From the NCBI GenBank assembly GCA_947034885.2, contig OX344755.2, positions 28,217,052-28,281,051 on the forward strand: DNA of 64,000 nucleotides, given 5' to 3'. Below the pieces are notes generated by a model, which saw only the letters and a program-made list of their open reading frames with translations, did no database searches and was not told where the DNA came from. The position numbers were made by a program, and so were the translations under genes. This DNA comes from Thuidium tamariscinum (taxonomy: Eukaryota; Streptophyta; Bryopsida; Hypnales; Thuidiaceae). Position 1 is the first letter of the stretch. The number at the start of each line of letters is the position of its first letter. Shown piece by piece: positions 21,636 to 35,286 of this stretch.

Positions 21636-24600
21636 ATTTGTCTTGCAACTGAGAAGTTTGCGCGTCTTGATATCAACTAAACACCTCGGAGATTTCCTCG
21701 GCCACGAGAGTAACTCCGTAGGCTCTTGAATGGTGTGCATTTTTGAATTTTAATGGCATTGAATTTCACAGCATATTTTTTGTAGTAATTCTATAGAACT
21801 GGATTAGATATTACAATGTGATCACGTTGAATTTGTCTTGCAACTGAGAAGTTTACGCGTCTTGATATCAACTAAACAACGAGGAGATTTCCCCGGCCAA
21901 GAGACCAACTCCGTAGGCTCTTGAATGGTGTGCATTTTTGAATTTTAATCGCATTGAATTTCACAGCATATTTTTTGTAGTAATTCTATAGAACTGGATT
22001 AGATATTACAATGTGATCACGTTGAATTTGTCTTGCAACTGAGAAGTTTGCGCGTCTTGATATCAACTAAACACCTCGGAGATTTCCTCGGCCACGAGAG
22101 TAACTCCGTAGGCTCTTGAATGGTGTGCATTTTTGAATTTTAATGGCATTGAATTTCACAGCATATTTTTTGTAGTAATTCTATAGAACAGGATTAGATA
22201 TTACAATGTGATCACGTTGAATTTGTCTTGCAACTGAGAAGTTTACGCGTCTTGATATCAACTAAACAACGAGGAGATTTCCCCGGCCAAGGGACCAACT
22301 CCGTAGGCTCTTGAATGGTGTGCATTTTTGAATTTTAATCGCATTGAATTTCACAGCATATTTTTTGTAGTAATTCTATAGAACTGGATTAGATATTACA
22401 ATGTGATCACGTTGAATTTGTCTTGCAACTGAGAAGTTTGCGCGTCTTGATATCAACTAAACACCTCGGAGATTTCCTCGGCCACGAGAGTAACTCCGTA
22501 GGCTCTTGAATGGTGTGCATTTTTGAATTTTAATCGCATTGAATTTCACAGCATATTTTTTGTAGTAATTCTATAGAACTGGATTAGATATTACAATGTG
22601 ATCACGTTGAATTTGTCTTGCAACTGAGAAGTTTACGCGTCTTGATATCAACTAAACAACGAGGAGATTTCCCCGGCCAAGGGACCAACTCCGTAGGCTC
22701 TTGAATGGTGTGCATTTTTCAATTTTAATGGCATTGAATTTCACAGCATATTTTTTGTAGTAATTCTATAGAACTGGATTAGATATTACAATGTGATCAC
22801 GTTGAATTTGTCTTGCAACTAAGAAGTTTGCGCGTCTTGATATCAACTAAACACCTCGGAGATTTCCTCGGCCACGAGAGTAACTCCGTAGGCTCTTGAA
22901 TGGTGTGCATTTTTGAATTTTAATCGCATTGAATTTCACAGCATATTTTTTGTAGTAATTCTATAGAACTGGATTAGATATTACAATGTGATCACGTTGA
23001 ATTTGTCTTGCAACTAAGAAGTTTGCGCGTCTTGATATCAACTAAACACCTCGGAGATTTCCTCGGCCACGAGAGTAACTCCGTAGGCTCTTGAATGGTG
23101 TGCATTTTTGAATTTTAATCGCATTGAATTTCACAGCATATTTTTTGTAGTAATTCTATAGAACTGGATTAGATATTACAATGTGATCACGTTGAATTTG
23201 TCTTGCAACTGAGAAGTTTACGCGTCTTGATATCAACTAAACAACGAGGAGATTTCCCCGGCCAAGGGACCAACTCCGTAGGCTCTTGAATGGTGTGCAT
23301 TTTTGAATTTTAATCGCATTGAATTTCACAGCATATTTTTTGTAGTAATTCTATAGAACTGGATTAGATATTACAATGTGATCACGTTGAATTTGTCTTG
23401 CAACTGAGAAGTTTGCGCGTCTTGATATCAACTAAACACCTCGGAGATTTCCTCGGCCACGAGAGTAACTCCGTAGGCTCTTGAATGGTGTGCATTTTTG
23501 AATTTTAATCGCATTGAATTTCACAGCATATTTTTTGTAGTAATTCTATAGAACTGGATTAGATATTACAATGTGATCACGTTGAATTTGTCTTGCAACT
23601 GAGAAGTTTACGCGTCTTGATATCAACTAAACAACGAGGAGATTTCCCCGGCCAAGGGACCAACTCCGTAGGCTCTTGAATGGTGTGCATTTTTCAATTT
23701 TAATGGCATTGAATTTCACAGCATATTTTTTGTAGTAATTCTATAGAACTGGATTAGATATTACAATGTGATCGTTTTGAATTTGTCTTGCAACTGAGAA
23801 GTTTGCGCGTCTTGATATCAACTAAACACCTCGGAGATTTCCTCGGCCACGAGAGTAACTCCGTAGGCTCTTGAATGGTGTGCATTTTTGAATTTTAATG
23901 GCATTGAATTTCACAGCATATTTTTTGTAGTAATTCTATAGAACAGGATTAGATATTACAATGTGATCACGTTGAATTTGTCTTGCAACTGAGAAGTTTA
24001 CGCGTCTTGATATCAACTAAACAACGAGGAGATTTCCCCGGCCAAGGGACCAACTCCGTAGGCTCTTGAATGGTGTGCATTTTTCAATTTTAATGGCATT
24101 GAATTTCACAGCATATTTTTTGTAGTAATTCTATAGAACTGGATTAGATATTACAATGTGATCACGTTGAATTTGTCTTGCAACTAAGAAGTTTGCGCGT
24201 CTTGATATCAACTAAACACCTCGGAGATTTCCTCGGCCACGAGAGTAACTCCGTAGGCTCTTGAATGGTGTGCATTTTTGAATTTTAATCGCATTGAATT
24301 TCACAGCATATTTTTTGTAGTAATTCTATAGAACTGGATTAGATATTACAATGTGATCACGTTGAATTTGTCTTGCAACTGAGAAGTTTGCGCGTCTTGA
24401 TATCAACTAAACACCTCGGAGATTTCCTCGGCCACGAGAGTAACTCCGTAGGCTCTTGAATGGTGTGCATTTTTGAATTTTAATCGCATTGAATTTCACA
24501 GCATATTTTTTGTAGTAATTCTATAGAACTGGATTAGATATTACAATGTGATCACGTTGAATTTGTCTTGCAACTGAGAAGTTTGCGCGTCTTGATATCA

Positions 24601-26120
24601 ACTAAACACCTCGGAGATTTCCTCGGCCACGAGAGTAACTCCGTAGGCTCTTGAATGGTGTGCATTTTTGAATTTTAATCGCATTGAATTTCACAGCATA
24701 TTTTTTGTAGTAATTCTATAGAACTGGATTAGATATTACAATGTGATCACGTTGAATTTGTCTTGCAACTGAGAAGTTTACGCGTCTTGATATCAACTAA
24801 ACAACGAGGAGATTTCCCCGGCCAAGGGACCAACTCCGTAGGCTCTTGAATGGTGTGCATTTTTGAATTTTAATCGCATTGAATTTCACAGCATATTTTT
24901 TGTAGTAATTCTATAGAACTGGATTAGATATTACAATGTGATCGTTTTGAATTTGTCTTGCAACTGAGAAGTTTGCGCGTCTTGATATCAACTAAACACC
25001 TCGGAGATTTCCTCGGCCACGAGAGTAACTCCGTAGGCTCTTGAATGGTGTGCATTTTTGAATTTTAATCGCATTGAATTTCACAGCATATTTTTTGTAG
25101 TAATTCTATAGAACTGGATTAGATATTACAATGTGATCACGTTGAATTTGTCTTGCAACTAAGAAGTTTGCGCGTCTTGATATCAACTAAACACCTCGGA
25201 GATTTCCTCGGCCACGAGAGTAACTCCGTAGGCTCTTGAATGGTGTGCATTTTTGAATTTTAATCGCATTGAATTTCACAGCATATTTTTTGTAGTAATT
25301 CTATAGAACTGGATTAGATATTACAATGTGATCACGTTGAATTTGTCTTGCAACTAAGAAGTTTGCGCGTCTTGATATCAACTAAACACCTCGGAGATTT
25401 CCTCGGCCACGAGAGTAACTCCGTAGGCTCTTGAATGGTGTGCATTTTTGAATTTTAATCGCATTGAATTTCACAGCATATTTTTTGTAGTAATTCTATA
25501 GAACTGGATTAGATATTACAATGTGATCACGTTGAATTTGTCTTGCAACTGAGAAGTTTACGCGTCTTGATATCAACTAAACAACGAGGAGATTTCCCCG
25601 GCCAAGGGACCAACTCCGTAGGCTCTTGAATGGTGTGCATTTTTGAATTTTAATCGCATTGAATTTCACAGCATATTTTTTGTAGTAATTCTATAGAACT
25701 GGATTAGATATTACAATGTGATCACGTTGAATTTGTCTTGCAACTGAGAAGTTTGCGCGTCTTGATATCAACTAAACACCTCGGAGATTTCCTCGGCCAC
25801 GAGAGTAACTCCGTAGGCTCTTGAATGGTGTGCATTTTTGAATTTTAATCGCATTGAATTTCACAGCATATTTTTTGTAGTAATTCTATAGAACTGGATT
25901 AGATATTACAATGTGATCACGTTGAATTTGTCTTGCAACTGAGAAGTTTACGCGTCTTGATATCAACTAAACAACGAGGAGATTTCCCCGGCCAAGGGAC
26001 CAACTCCGTAGGCTCTTGAATGGTGTGCATTTTTCAATTTTAATGGCATTGAATTTCACAGCATATTTTTTGTAGTAATTCTATAGAACTGGATTAGATA
26101 TTACAATGTGATCGTTTTGA
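21636..26120 (+). repeat. 23-monomer tandem duplication, right copy (4485 bp)
   Basis: Monomer by monomer the same order as 17151-21635. Its last monomer (25926) is a plain Q', whereas the matching monomer of the left copy is Q-like at the left and T-like at the right. The right copy therefore looks like the intact end and the left copy ends at the breakpoint. Confidence 0.9.
23781..26120 (+). repeat. 12-monomer higher-order unit T Q R S S P' S R R P S Q' (copy 2)
   Basis: Complete 2340-bp unit with gatcgtttt ends after the sixth (P') and twelfth (Q') monomers, so the unit is split into two 1170-bp halves by that marker. The same 1170-bp spacing of the marker continues to 27281. Confidence 0.85.
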
Positions 26121-28265
26121 ATTTGTCTTGCAACTGAGAAGTTTGCGCGTCTTGATATCAACTAAACACCTCGGAGATTTCCTCGGCCACGAGAGTAACT
26201 CCGTAGGCTCTTGAATGGTGTGCATTTTTGAATTTTAATGGCATTGAATTTCACAGCATATTTTTTGTAGTAATTCTATAGAACAGGATTAGATATTACA
26301 ATGTGATCACGTTGAATTTGTCTTGCAACTGAGAAGTTTACGCGTCTTGATATCAACTAAACAACGAGGAGATTTCCCCGGCCAAGGGACCAACTCCGTA
26401 GGCTCTTGAATGGTGTGCATTTTTCAATTTTAATGGCATTGAATTTCACAGCATATTTTTTGTAGTAATTCTATAGAACTGGATTAGATATTACAATGTG
26501 ATCACGTTGAATTTGTCTTGCAACTAAGAAGTTTGCGCGTCTTGATATCAACTAAACACCTCGGAGATTTCCTCGGCCACGAGAGTAACTCCGTAGGCTC
26601 TTGAATGGTGTGCATTTTTGAATTTTAATCGCATTGAATTTCACAGCATATTTTTTGTAGTAATTCTATAGAACTGGATTAGATATTACAATGTGATCAC
26701 GTTGAATTTGTCTTGCAACTGAGAAGTTTGCGCGTCTTGATATCAACTAAACACCTCGGAGATTTCCTCGGCCACGAGAGTAACTCCGTAGGCTCTTGAA
26801 TGGTGTGCATTTTTGAATTTTAATCGCATTGAATTTCACAGCATATTTTTTGTAGTAATTCTATAGAACTGGATTAGATATTACAATGTGATCACGTTGA
26901 ATTTGTCTTGCAACTAAGAAGTTTGCGCGTCTTGATATCAACTAAACACCTCGGAGATTTCCTCGGCCACGAGAGTAACTCCGTAGGCTCTTGAATGGTG
27001 TGCATTTTTGAATTTTAATCGCATTGAATTTCACAGCATATTTTTTGTAGTAATTCTATAGAACTGGATTAGATATTACAATGTGATCACGTTGAATTTG
27101 TCTTGCAACTGAGAAGTTTACGCGTCTTGATATCAACTAAACAACGAGGAGATTTCCCCGGCCAAGGGACCAACTCCGTAGGCTCTTGAATGGTGTGCAT
27201 TTTTGAATTTTAATCGCATTGAATTTCACAGCATATTTTTTGTAGTAATTCTATAGAACTGGATTAGATATTACAATGTGATCGTTTTGAATTTGTCTTG
27301 CAACTGAGAAGTTTGCGCGTCTTGATATCAACTAAACACCTCGGAGATTTCCTCGGCCACGAGAGTAACTCCGTAGGCTCTTGAATGGTGTGCATTTTTG
27401 AATTTTAATCGCATTGAATTTCACAGCATATTTTTTGTAGTAATTCTATAGAACTGGATTAGATATTACAATGTGATCACGTTGAATTTGTCTTGCAACT
27501 GAGAAGTTTGCGCGTCTTGATATCAACTAAACACCTCGGAGATTTCCTCGGCCACGAGAGTAACTCCGTAGGCTCTTGAATGGTGTGCATTTTTGAATTT
27601 TAATCGCATTGAATTTCACAGCATATTTTTTGTAGTAATTCTATAGAACTGGATTAGATATTACAATGTGATCACGTTGAATTTGTCTTGCAACTGAGAA
27701 GTTTACGCGTCTTGATATCAACTAAACAACGAGGAGATTTCCCCGGCCAAGGGACCAACTCCGTAGGCTCTTGAATGGTGTGCATTTTTGAATTTTAATC
27801 GCATTGAATTTCACAGCATATTTTTTGTAGTAATTCTATAGAACTGGATTAGATATTACAATGTGATCACGTTGAATTTGTCTTGCAACTGAGAAGTTTG
27901 CGCGTCTTGATATCAACTAAACACCTCGGAGATTTCCTCGGCCACGAGAGTAACTCCGTAGGCTCTTGAATGGTGTGCATTTTTGAATTTTAATCGCATT
28001 GAATTTCACAGCATATTTTTTGTAGTAATTCTATAGAACTGGATTAGATATTACAATGTGATCACGTTGAATTTGTCTTGCAACTGAGAAGTTTACGCGT
28101 CTTGATATCAACTAAACAACGAGGAGATTTCCCCGGCCAAGGGACCAACTCCGTAGGCTCTTGAATGGTGTGCATTTTTCAATTTTAATGGCATTGAATT
28201 TCACAGCATATTTTTTGTAGTAATTCTATAGAACTGGATTAGATATTACAATGTGATCGTTTTGA
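26121..28265 (+). repeat. 11-monomer higher-order unit T Q R S R P' S S P S Q'
   Basis: 2145 bp. It resembles the 12-monomer unit with one monomer lost from the second half and S/R swaps. The same eleven types in the same order are found at 33142-35286, and a close variant at 30021-32166. Confidence 0.85.
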
Positions 28266-30020
28266 ATTTGTCTTGCAACTGAGAAGTTTGCGCGTCTTGA
28301 TATCAACTAAACACCTCGGAGATTTCCTCGGCCACGAGAGTAACTCCGTAGGCTCTTGAATGGTGTGCATTTTTGAATTTTAATCGCATTGAATTTCACA
28401 GCATATTTTTTGTAGTAATTCTATAGAACTGGATTAGATATTACAATGTGATCACGTTGAATTTGTCTTGCAACTGAGAAGTTTGCGCGTCTTGATATCA
28501 ACTAAACACCTCGGAGATTTCCTCGGCCACGAGAGTAACTCCGTAGGCTCTTGAATGGTGTGCATTTTTGAATTTTAATCGCATTGAATTTCACAGCATA
28601 TTTTTTGTAGTAATTCTATAGAACTGGATTAGATATTACAATGTGATCACGTTGAATTTGTCTTGCAACTGAGAAGTTTACGCGTCTTGATATCAACTAA
28701 ACAACGAGGAGATTTCCCCGGCCAAGGGACCAACTCCGTAGGCTCTTGAATGGTGTGCATTTTTGAATTTTAATCGCATTGAATTTCACAGCATATTTTT
28801 TGTAGTAATTCTATAGAACTGGATTAGATATTACAATGTGATCTATTTGAATTTGTCTTGCAACTGAGAAGTTTGCGCGTCTTGATATCAACTAAACACC
28901 TCGGAGATTTCCTCGGCCACGAGAGTAACTCCGTAGGCTCTTGAATGGTGTGCATTTTTGAATTTTAATCGCATTGAATTTCACAGCATATTTTTTGTAG
29001 TAATTCTATAGAACTGGATTAGATATTACAATGTGATCACGTTGAATTTGTCTTGCAACTAAGAAGTTTGCGCGTCTTGATATCAACTAAACACCTCGGA
29101 GATTTCCTCGGCCACGAGAGTAACTCCGTAGGCTCTTGAATGGTGTGCATTTTTGAATTTTAATCGCATTGAATTTCACAGCATATTTTTTGTAGTAATT
29201 CTATAGAACTGGATTAGATATTACAATGTGATCACGTTGAATTTGTCTTGCAACTAAGAAGTTTGCGCGTCTTGATATCAACTAAACACCTCGGAGATTT
29301 CCTCGGCCACGAGAGTAACTCCGTAGGCTCTTGAATGGTGTGCATTTTTGAATTTTAATCGCATTGAATTTCACAGCATATTTTTTGTAGTAATTCTATA
29401 GAACTGGATTAGATATTACAATGTGATCACGTTGAATTTGTCTTGCAACTGAGAAGTTTACGCGTCTTGATATCAACTAAACAACGAGGAGATTTCCCCG
29501 GCCAAGGGACCAACTCCGTAGGCTCTTGAATGGTGTGCATTTTTGAATTTTAATCGCATTGAATTTCACAGCATATTTTTTGTAGTAATTCTATAGAACT
29601 GGATTAGATATTACAATGTGATCACGTTGAATTTGTCTTGCAACTGAGAAGTTTGCGCGTCTTGATATCAACTAAACACCTCGGAGATTTCCTCGGCCAC
29701 GAGAGTAACTCCGTAGGCTCTTGAATGGTGTGCATTTTTGAATTTTAATCGCATTGAATTTCACAGCATATTTTTTGTAGTAATTCTATAGAACTGGATT
29801 AGATATTACAATGTGATCACGTTGAATTTGTCTTGCAACTGAGAAGTTTACGCGTCTTGATATCAACTAAACAACGAGGAGATTTCCCCGGCCAAGGGAC
29901 CAACTCCGTAGGCTCTTGAATGGTGTGCATTTTTCAATTTTAATGGCATTGAATTTCACAGCATATTTTTTGTAGTAATTCTATAGAACTGGATTAGATA
30001 TTACAATGTGATCGTTTTGA
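28266..30020 (+). repeat. 9-monomer unit S S P S R R P S Q'
   Basis: 1755 bp. The third monomer (28656) ends gatctattt, a form seen once in the window. From that P monomer onward the order equals the right part of the 12-monomer unit, so this is a unit that has lost its T Q R start. Confidence 0.8.
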
Positions 30021-32166
30021 ATTTGTCTTGCAACTGAGAAGTTTGCGCGTCTTGATATCAACTAAACACCTCGGAGATTTCCTCGGCCACGAGAGTAACT
30101 CCGTAGGCTCTTGAATGGTGTGCATTTTTGAATTTTAATGGCATTGAATTTCACAGCATATTTTTTGTAGTAATTCTATAGAACAGGATTAGATATTACA
30201 ATGTGATCACGTTGAATTTGTCTTGCAACTGAGAAGTTTACGCGTCTTGATATCAACTAAACAACGAGGAGATTTCCCCGGCCAAGGGACCAACTCCGTA
30301 GGCTCTTGAATGGTGTGCATTTTTCAATTTTAATGGCATTGAATTTCACAGCATATTTTTTGTAGTAATTCTATAGAACTGGATTAGATATTACAATGTG
30401 ATCACGTTGAATTTGTCTTGCAACTGAGAAGTTTGCGCGTCTTGATATCAACTAAACACCTCGGAGATTTCCTCGGCCACGAGAGTAACTCCGTAGGCTC
30501 TTGAATGGTGTGCATTTTTTGAATTTTAATCGCATTGAATTTCACAGCATATTTTTTGTAGTAATTCTATAGAACTGGATTAGATATTACAATGTGATCA
30601 CGTTGAATTTGTCTTGCAACTGAGAAGTTTGCGCGTCTTGATATCAACTAAACACCTCGGAGATTTCCTCGGCCACGAGAGTAACTCCGTAGGCTCTTGA
30701 ATGGTGTGCATTTTTGAATTTTAATCGCATTGAATTTCACAGCATATTTTTTGTAGTAATTCTATAGAACTGGATTAGATATTACAATGTGATCACGTTG
30801 AATTTGTCTTGCAACTAAGAAGTTTGCGCGTCTTGATATCAACTAAACACCTCGGAGATTTCCTCGGCCACGAGAGTAACTCCGTAGGCTCTTGAATGGT
30901 GTGCATTTTTGAATTTTAATCGCATTGAATTTCACAGCATATTTTTTGTAGTAATTCTATAGAACTGGATTAGATATTACAATGTGATCACGTTGAATTT
31001 GTCTTGCAACTGAGAAGTTTACGCGTCTTGATATCAACTAAACAACGAGGAGATTTCCCCGGCCAAGGGACCAACTCCGTAGGCTCTTGAATGGTGTGCA
31101 TTTTTGAATTTTAATCGCATTGAATTTCACAGCATATTTTTTGTAGTAATTCTATAGAACTGGATTAGATATTACAATGTGATCGTTTTGAATTTGTCTT
31201 GCAACTGAGAAGTTTGCGCGTCTTGATATCAACTAAACACCTCGGAGATTTCCTCGGCCACGAGAGTAACTCCGTAGGCTCTTGAATGGTGTGCATTTTT
31301 GAATTTTAATCGCATTGAATTTCACAGCATATTTTTTGTAGTAATTCTATAGAACTGGATTAGATATTACAATGTGATCACGTTGAATTTGTCTTGCAAC
31401 TGAGAAGTTTGCGCGTCTTGATATCAACTAAACACCTCGGAGATTTCCTCGGCCACGAGAGTAACTCCGTAGGCTCTTGAATGGTGTGCATTTTTGAATT
31501 TTAATCGCATTGAATTTCACAGCATATTTTTTGTAGTAATTCTATAGAACTGGATTAGATATTACAATGTGATCACGTTGAATTTGTCTTGCAACTGAGA
31601 AGTTTACGCGTCTTGATATCAACTAAACAACGAGGAGATTTCCCCGGCCAAGGGACCAACTCCGTAGGCTCTTGAATGGTGTGCATTTTTGAATTTTAAT
31701 CGCATTGAATTTCACAGCATATTTTTTGTAGTAATTCTATAGAACTGGATTAGATATTACAATGTGATCACGTTGAATTTGTCTTGCAACTGAGAAGTTT
31801 GCGCGTCTTGATATCAACTAAACACCTCGGAGATTTCCTCGGCCACGAGAGTAACTCCGTAGGCTCTTGAATGGTGTGCATTTTTGAATTTTAATCGCAT
31901 TGAATTTCACAGCATATTTTTTGTAGTAATTCTATAGAACTGGATTAGATATTACAATGTGATCACGTTGAATTTGTCTTGCAACTGAGAAGTTTACGCG
32001 TCTTGATATCAACTAAACAACGAGGAGATTTCCCCGGCCAAGGGACCAACTCCGTAGGCTCTTGAATGGTGTGCATTTTTGAATTTTAATGGCATTGAAT
32101 TTCACAGCATATTTTTTGTAGTAATTCTATAGAACTGGATTAGATATTACAATGTGATCGTTTTGA
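30021..32166 (+). repeat. 11-monomer unit T Q S S R P' S S P S G'
   Basis: 2146 bp. Variant of 26121-28265. The third monomer (30411) is S in place of R and has one extra T (six T after gca, at 30515-30520), the only insertion in the left array. The last monomer has tttttgaat with aatggc in place of the usual Q form. Confidence 0.8.
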
Positions 32167-33141
32167 ATTTGTCTTGCAACTGAGAAGTTTGCGCGTCTTG
32201 ATATCAACTAAACACCTCGGAGATTTCCTCGGCCACGAGAGTAACTCCGTAGGCTCTTGAATGGTGTGCATTTTTGAATTTTAATGGCATTGAATTTCAC
32301 AGCATATTTTTTGTAGTAATTCTATAGAACAGGATTAGATATTACAATGTGATCACGTTGAATTTGTCTTGCAACTAAGAAGTTTACGCGTCTTGATATC
32401 AACTAAACAACGAGGAGATTTCCCCGGCCAAGGGACCAACTCCGTAGGCTCTTGAATGGTGTGCATTTTTCAATTTTAATGGCATTGAATTTCACAGCAT
32501 ATTTTTTGTAGTAATTCTATAGAACTGGATTAGATATTACAATGTGATCACGTTGAATTTGTCTTGCAACTAAGAAGTTTGCGCGTCTTGATATCAACTA
32601 AACACCTCGGAGATTTCCTCGGCCACGAGAGTAACTCCGTAGGCTCTTGAATGGTGTGCATTTTTGAATTTTAATCGCATTGAATTTCACAGCATATTTT
32701 TTGTAGTAATTCTATAGAACTGGATTAGATATTACAATGTGATCACGTTGAATTTGTCTTGCAACTGAGAAGTTTGCGCGTCTTGATATCAACTAAACAC
32801 CTCGGAGATTTCCTCGGCCACGAGAGTAACTCCGTAGGCTCTTGAATGGTGTGCATTTTTGAATTTTAATCGCATTGAATTTCACAGCATATTTTTTGTA
32901 GTAATTCTATAGAACTGGATTAGATATTACAATGTGATCACGTTGAATTTGTCTTGCAACTGAGAAGTTTGCGCGTCTTGATATCAACTAAACACCTCGG
33001 AGATTTCCTCGGCCACGAGAGTAACTCCGTAGGCTCTTGAATGGTGTGCATTTTTGAATTTTAATCGCATTGAATTTCACAGCATATTTTTTGTAGTAAT
33101 TCTATAGAACTGGATTAGATATTACAATGTGATCACGTTGA
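32167..33141 (+). repeat. Truncated 5-monomer unit T Q R S S
   Basis: 975 bp. First five positions of the 12-monomer unit, followed directly by the T of the next unit. Its second monomer (32362) has caactaag with gtttacgcg, an unusual combination of the R and Q left ends. Confidence 0.8.
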
Positions 33142-35286
33142 ATTTGTCTTGCAACTGAGAAGTTTGCGCGTCTTGATATCAACTAAACACCTCGGAGATT
33201 TCCTCGGCCACGAGAGTAACTCCGTAGGCTCTTGAATGGTGTGCATTTTTGAATTTTAATGGCATTGAATTTCACAGCATATTTTTTGTAGTAATTCTAT
33301 AGAACAGGATTAGATATTACAATGTGATCACGTTGAATTTGTCTTGCAACTGAGAAGTTTACGCGTCTTGATATCAACTAAACAACGAGGAGATTTCCCC
33401 GGCCAAGGGACCAACTCCGTAGGCTCTTGAATGGTGTGCATTTTTCAATTTTAATGGCATTGAATTTCACAGCATATTTTTTGTAGTAATTCTATAGAAC
33501 TGGATTAGATATTACAATGTGATCACGTTGAATTTGTCTTGCAACTAAGAAGTTTGCGCGTCTTGATATCAACTAAACACCTCGGAGATTTCCTCGGCCA
33601 CGAGAGTAACTCCGTAGGCTCTTGAATGGTGTGCATTTTTGAATTTTAATCGCATTGAATTTCACAGCATATTTTTTGTAGTAATTCTATAGAACTGGAT
33701 TAGATATTACAATGTGATCACGTTGAATTTGTCTTGCAACTGAGAAGTTTGCGCGTCTTGATATCAACTAAACACCTCGGAGATTTCCTCGGCCACGAGA
33801 GTAACTCCGTAGGCTCTTGAATGGTGTGCATTTTTGAATTTTAATCGCATTGAATTTCACAGCATATTTTTTGTAGTAATTCTATAGAACTGGATTAGAT
33901 ATTACAATGTGATCACGTTGAATTTGTCTTGCAACTAAGAAGTTTGCGCGTCTTGATATCAACTAAACACCTCGGAGATTTCCTCGGCCACGAGAGTAAC
34001 TCCGTAGGCTCTTGAATGGTGTGCATTTTTGAATTTTAATCGCATTGAATTTCACAGCATATTTTTTGTAGTAATTCTATAGAACTGGATTAGATATTAC
34101 AATGTGATCACGTTGAATTTGTCTTGCAACTGAGAAGTTTACGCGTCTTGATATCAACTAAACAACGAGGAGATTTCCCCGGCCAAGGGACCAACTCCGT
34201 AGGCTCTTGAATGGTGTGCATTTTTGAATTTTAATCGCATTGAATTTCACAGCATATTTTTTGTAGTAATTCTATAGAACTGGATTAGATATTACAATGT
34301 GATCGTTTTGAATTTGTCTTGCAACTGAGAAGTTTGCGCGTCTTGATATCAACTAAACACCTCGGAGATTTCCTCGGCCACGAGAGTAACTCCGTAGGCT
34401 CTTGAATGGTGTGCATTTTTGAATTTTAATCGCATTGAATTTCACAGCATATTTTTTGTAGTAATTCTATAGAACTGGATTAGATATTACAATGTGATCA
34501 CGTTGAATTTGTCTTGCAACTGAGAAGTTTGCGCGTCTTGATATCAACTAAACACCTCGGAGATTTCCTCGGCCACGAGAGTAACTCCGTAGGCTCTTGA
34601 ATGGTGTGCATTTTTGAATTTTAATCGCATTGAATTTCACAGCATATTTTTTGTAGTAATTCTATAGAACTGGATTAGATATTACAATGTGATCACGTTG
34701 AATTTGTCTTGCAACTGAGAAGTTTACGCGTCTTGATATCAACTAAACAACGAGGAGATTTCCCCGGCCAAGGGACCAACTCCGTAGGCTCTTGAATGGT
34801 GTGCATTTTTGAATTTTAATCGCATTGAATTTCACAGCATATTTTTTGTAGTAATTCTATAGAACTGGATTAGATATTACAATGTGATCACGTTGAATTT
34901 GTCTTGCAACTGAGAAGTTTGCGCGTCTTGATATCAACTAAACACCTCGGAGATTTCCTCGGCCACGAGAGTAACTCCGTAGGCTCTTGAATGGTGTGCA
35001 TTTTTGAATTTTAATCGCATTGAATTTCACAGCATATTTTTTGTAGTAATTCTATAGAACTGGATTAGATATTACAATGTGATCACGTTGAATTTGTCTT
35101 GCAACTGAGAAGTTTACGCGTCTTGATATCAACTAAACAACGAGGAGATTTCCCCGGCCAAGGGACCAACTCCGTAGGCTCTTGAATGGTGTGCATTTTT
35201 CAATTTTAATGGCATTGAATTTCACAGCATATTTTTTGTAGTAATTCTATAGAACTGGATTAGATATTACAATGTGATCGTTTTGA
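33142..35286 (+). repeat. 11-monomer unit T Q R S R P' S S P S Q' (second copy)
   Basis: Same order and length as 26121-28265, 7021 bp away (36 monomers plus the inserted base at 30515-30520). The match across an intervening 5 kb of different units shows that whole units have moved or been copied within the array. Confidence 0.8.
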
